DNA from: Sporocytophaga myxococcoides
GTDB taxonomy: Bacteria > Bacteroidota > Bacteroidia > Cytophagales > Cytophagaceae
Assembly: GCF_000775915.1 (NCBI RefSeq)
Contig: NZ_BBLT01000009.1
Coordinates: 62,001 to 126,000 of the forward strand
Reading direction: 5' to 3'
Length of the DNA: 64,000 bases
The position numbers and the translations under genes were made by a program. Below, piece by piece: positions 63,568 to 64,000 of this stretch (position 1 is its first letter; each line of letters opens with the position of its first letter). The notes under the pieces were generated by a model, which worked only from the letters and a program-made list of their open reading frames with translations, was not told where the DNA came from and did no database searches.

Positions 63568-64000
63568 TTGAAGACCAACTTGGAACATCTGCCAGAACTA
63601 AAAAAGGAAGAGTTAAAAGTCATTAGTGATCTTATAGTTGAAAAGATGCTTCCTGATTTTGTTATTCTGTTTGGCTCTTATGCCCGTGGCAATTGGGTTG
63701 AGGACCGCTATTCAGAAGACGGCATCACCTACGAATATAAAAGCGACTACGATATTCTTGTTCTTACTGAAACCAAACTGAACCAGGAACTATCCGATAA
63801 ATGGAGGGAGACAGAAAGACTTGTGAAGGAAATGTCTACATCTGCTTCTGTTAACCTTATCCATCATAGTTATGGTTATGTAAAAAACGAACTCTCATAT
63901 GGAAGCTACTTTTTTACTGATGTTGTAAAGGAAGGTGTTCTTCTGTATGATAATGGCAGAAACGGCCCTACGCCGTTGGTGCTTCCTGCTTCTATTGATC
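63568..64000 (+). CDS. nucleotidyltransferase-domain protein (3' end beyond window)
   Basis: At least 144 residues, open to the window edge. The TTG at 63568 is the best start (read as MKTNLEHLPELKKEELKVIS), because an in-frame stop lies 18 bases upstream and no ATG precedes the motif. FVILFGSYARGNWVEDRYSE followed by KSDYDILVLTE is the nucleotidyltransferase signature (GSxARG, then DxD). Such proteins often carry a C-terminal HEPN domain and act in toxin-antitoxin or nucleotide modification pairs; the rest of the gene lies outside this window. Confidence 0.8.
   Translation, partial: MKTNLEHLPELKKEELKVISDLIVEKMLPDFVILFGSYARGNWVEDRYSEDGITYEYKSDYDILVLTETKLNQELSDKWRETERLVKEMSTSASVNLIHHSYGYVKNELSYGSYFFTDVVKEGVLLYDNGRNGPTPLVLPASID

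Overview
The window is about 36% GC and looks like a chromosome segment of a Bacteroidota bacterium, most likely a gliding Cytophagales member (Cytophaga/Sporocytophaga-like). The evidence is a SprB-repeat/CHU_C adhesin next to a PorP/SprF-type protein, a second type IX secretion (T9SS) cargo with a C-terminal sorting signal, an ECF sigma/FecR pair, Bacteroidota-type promoter motifs (TAnnTTTG), and families typical of the phylum (PspC-PadR pair, DUF4494, LytS/LytTR pair). No rRNA, tRNA, CRISPR array, transposase or integrase was seen. The genus is an inference.

Layout. 0-8.1 kb: PspC membrane protein with its PadR regulator, then a T9SS adhesin operon (adhesin, small basic lipoprotein, PorP/SprF-like protein). 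8.3-11.2 kb: ECF sigma, FecR anti-sigma and an STN-domain envelope protein. 11.3-18.0 kb: ordinary envelope genes (lgt, DUF748/AsmA-like, DUF4126-like, lytic transglycosylase lipoprotein) and a PAS sensor kinase. 18.1 kb: DUF1080 protein.

19.0-40.4 kb is the remarkable region. A minus-strand operon encodes a galactosyltransferase-like enzyme, a C39-peptidase ABC exporter, an HlyD adaptor, an ATP-grasp ligase, a TauD/TfdA-like dioxygenase, a 57-residue peptide that looks like a double-glycine RiPP leader but stops exactly at Gly-Gly, a glycosyltransferase with an inserted domain, and a TolC-like channel. Divergent to it lie three proteins resembling the C-terminal (elimination) domain of LanB/thiopeptide-type enzymes but without the usual catalytic motif, one more galactosyltransferase-like enzyme, three 664-669-residue GT2-DUF1919 fusions and a DegT-family sugar aminotransferase. 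I read this as a secreted, probably glycosylated peptide or peptide-templated metabolite system of undescribed type. No LanB dehydratase N-domain, LanC, LanM, radical SAM or YcaO enzyme is visible.

40.6-48.6 kb: DUF4494 protein preceded by a perfect long palindrome, metallo-hydrolase, a hybrid kinase plus a response regulator with a membrane tail, and small stress/regulatory genes (VOC, ArsR-SRPBCC with an obvious operator, DoxX, Crp/Fnr, GNAT). 48.9-52.9 kb: a large T9SS cargo split by an apparent one-base deletion. 53-59.6 kb: small secreted proteins, DJ-1/PfpI protein, guanine deaminase, dGTPase and RecQ, with four copies of a small palindromic repeat around these genes. 59.9-60.4 kb: a decayed lipoprotein pseudogene. 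60.5-64 kb: LytS/LytTR two-component pair, a hypothetical gene bracketed by two copies of a 31-bp hairpin, and the start of a nucleotidyltransferase running off the end.
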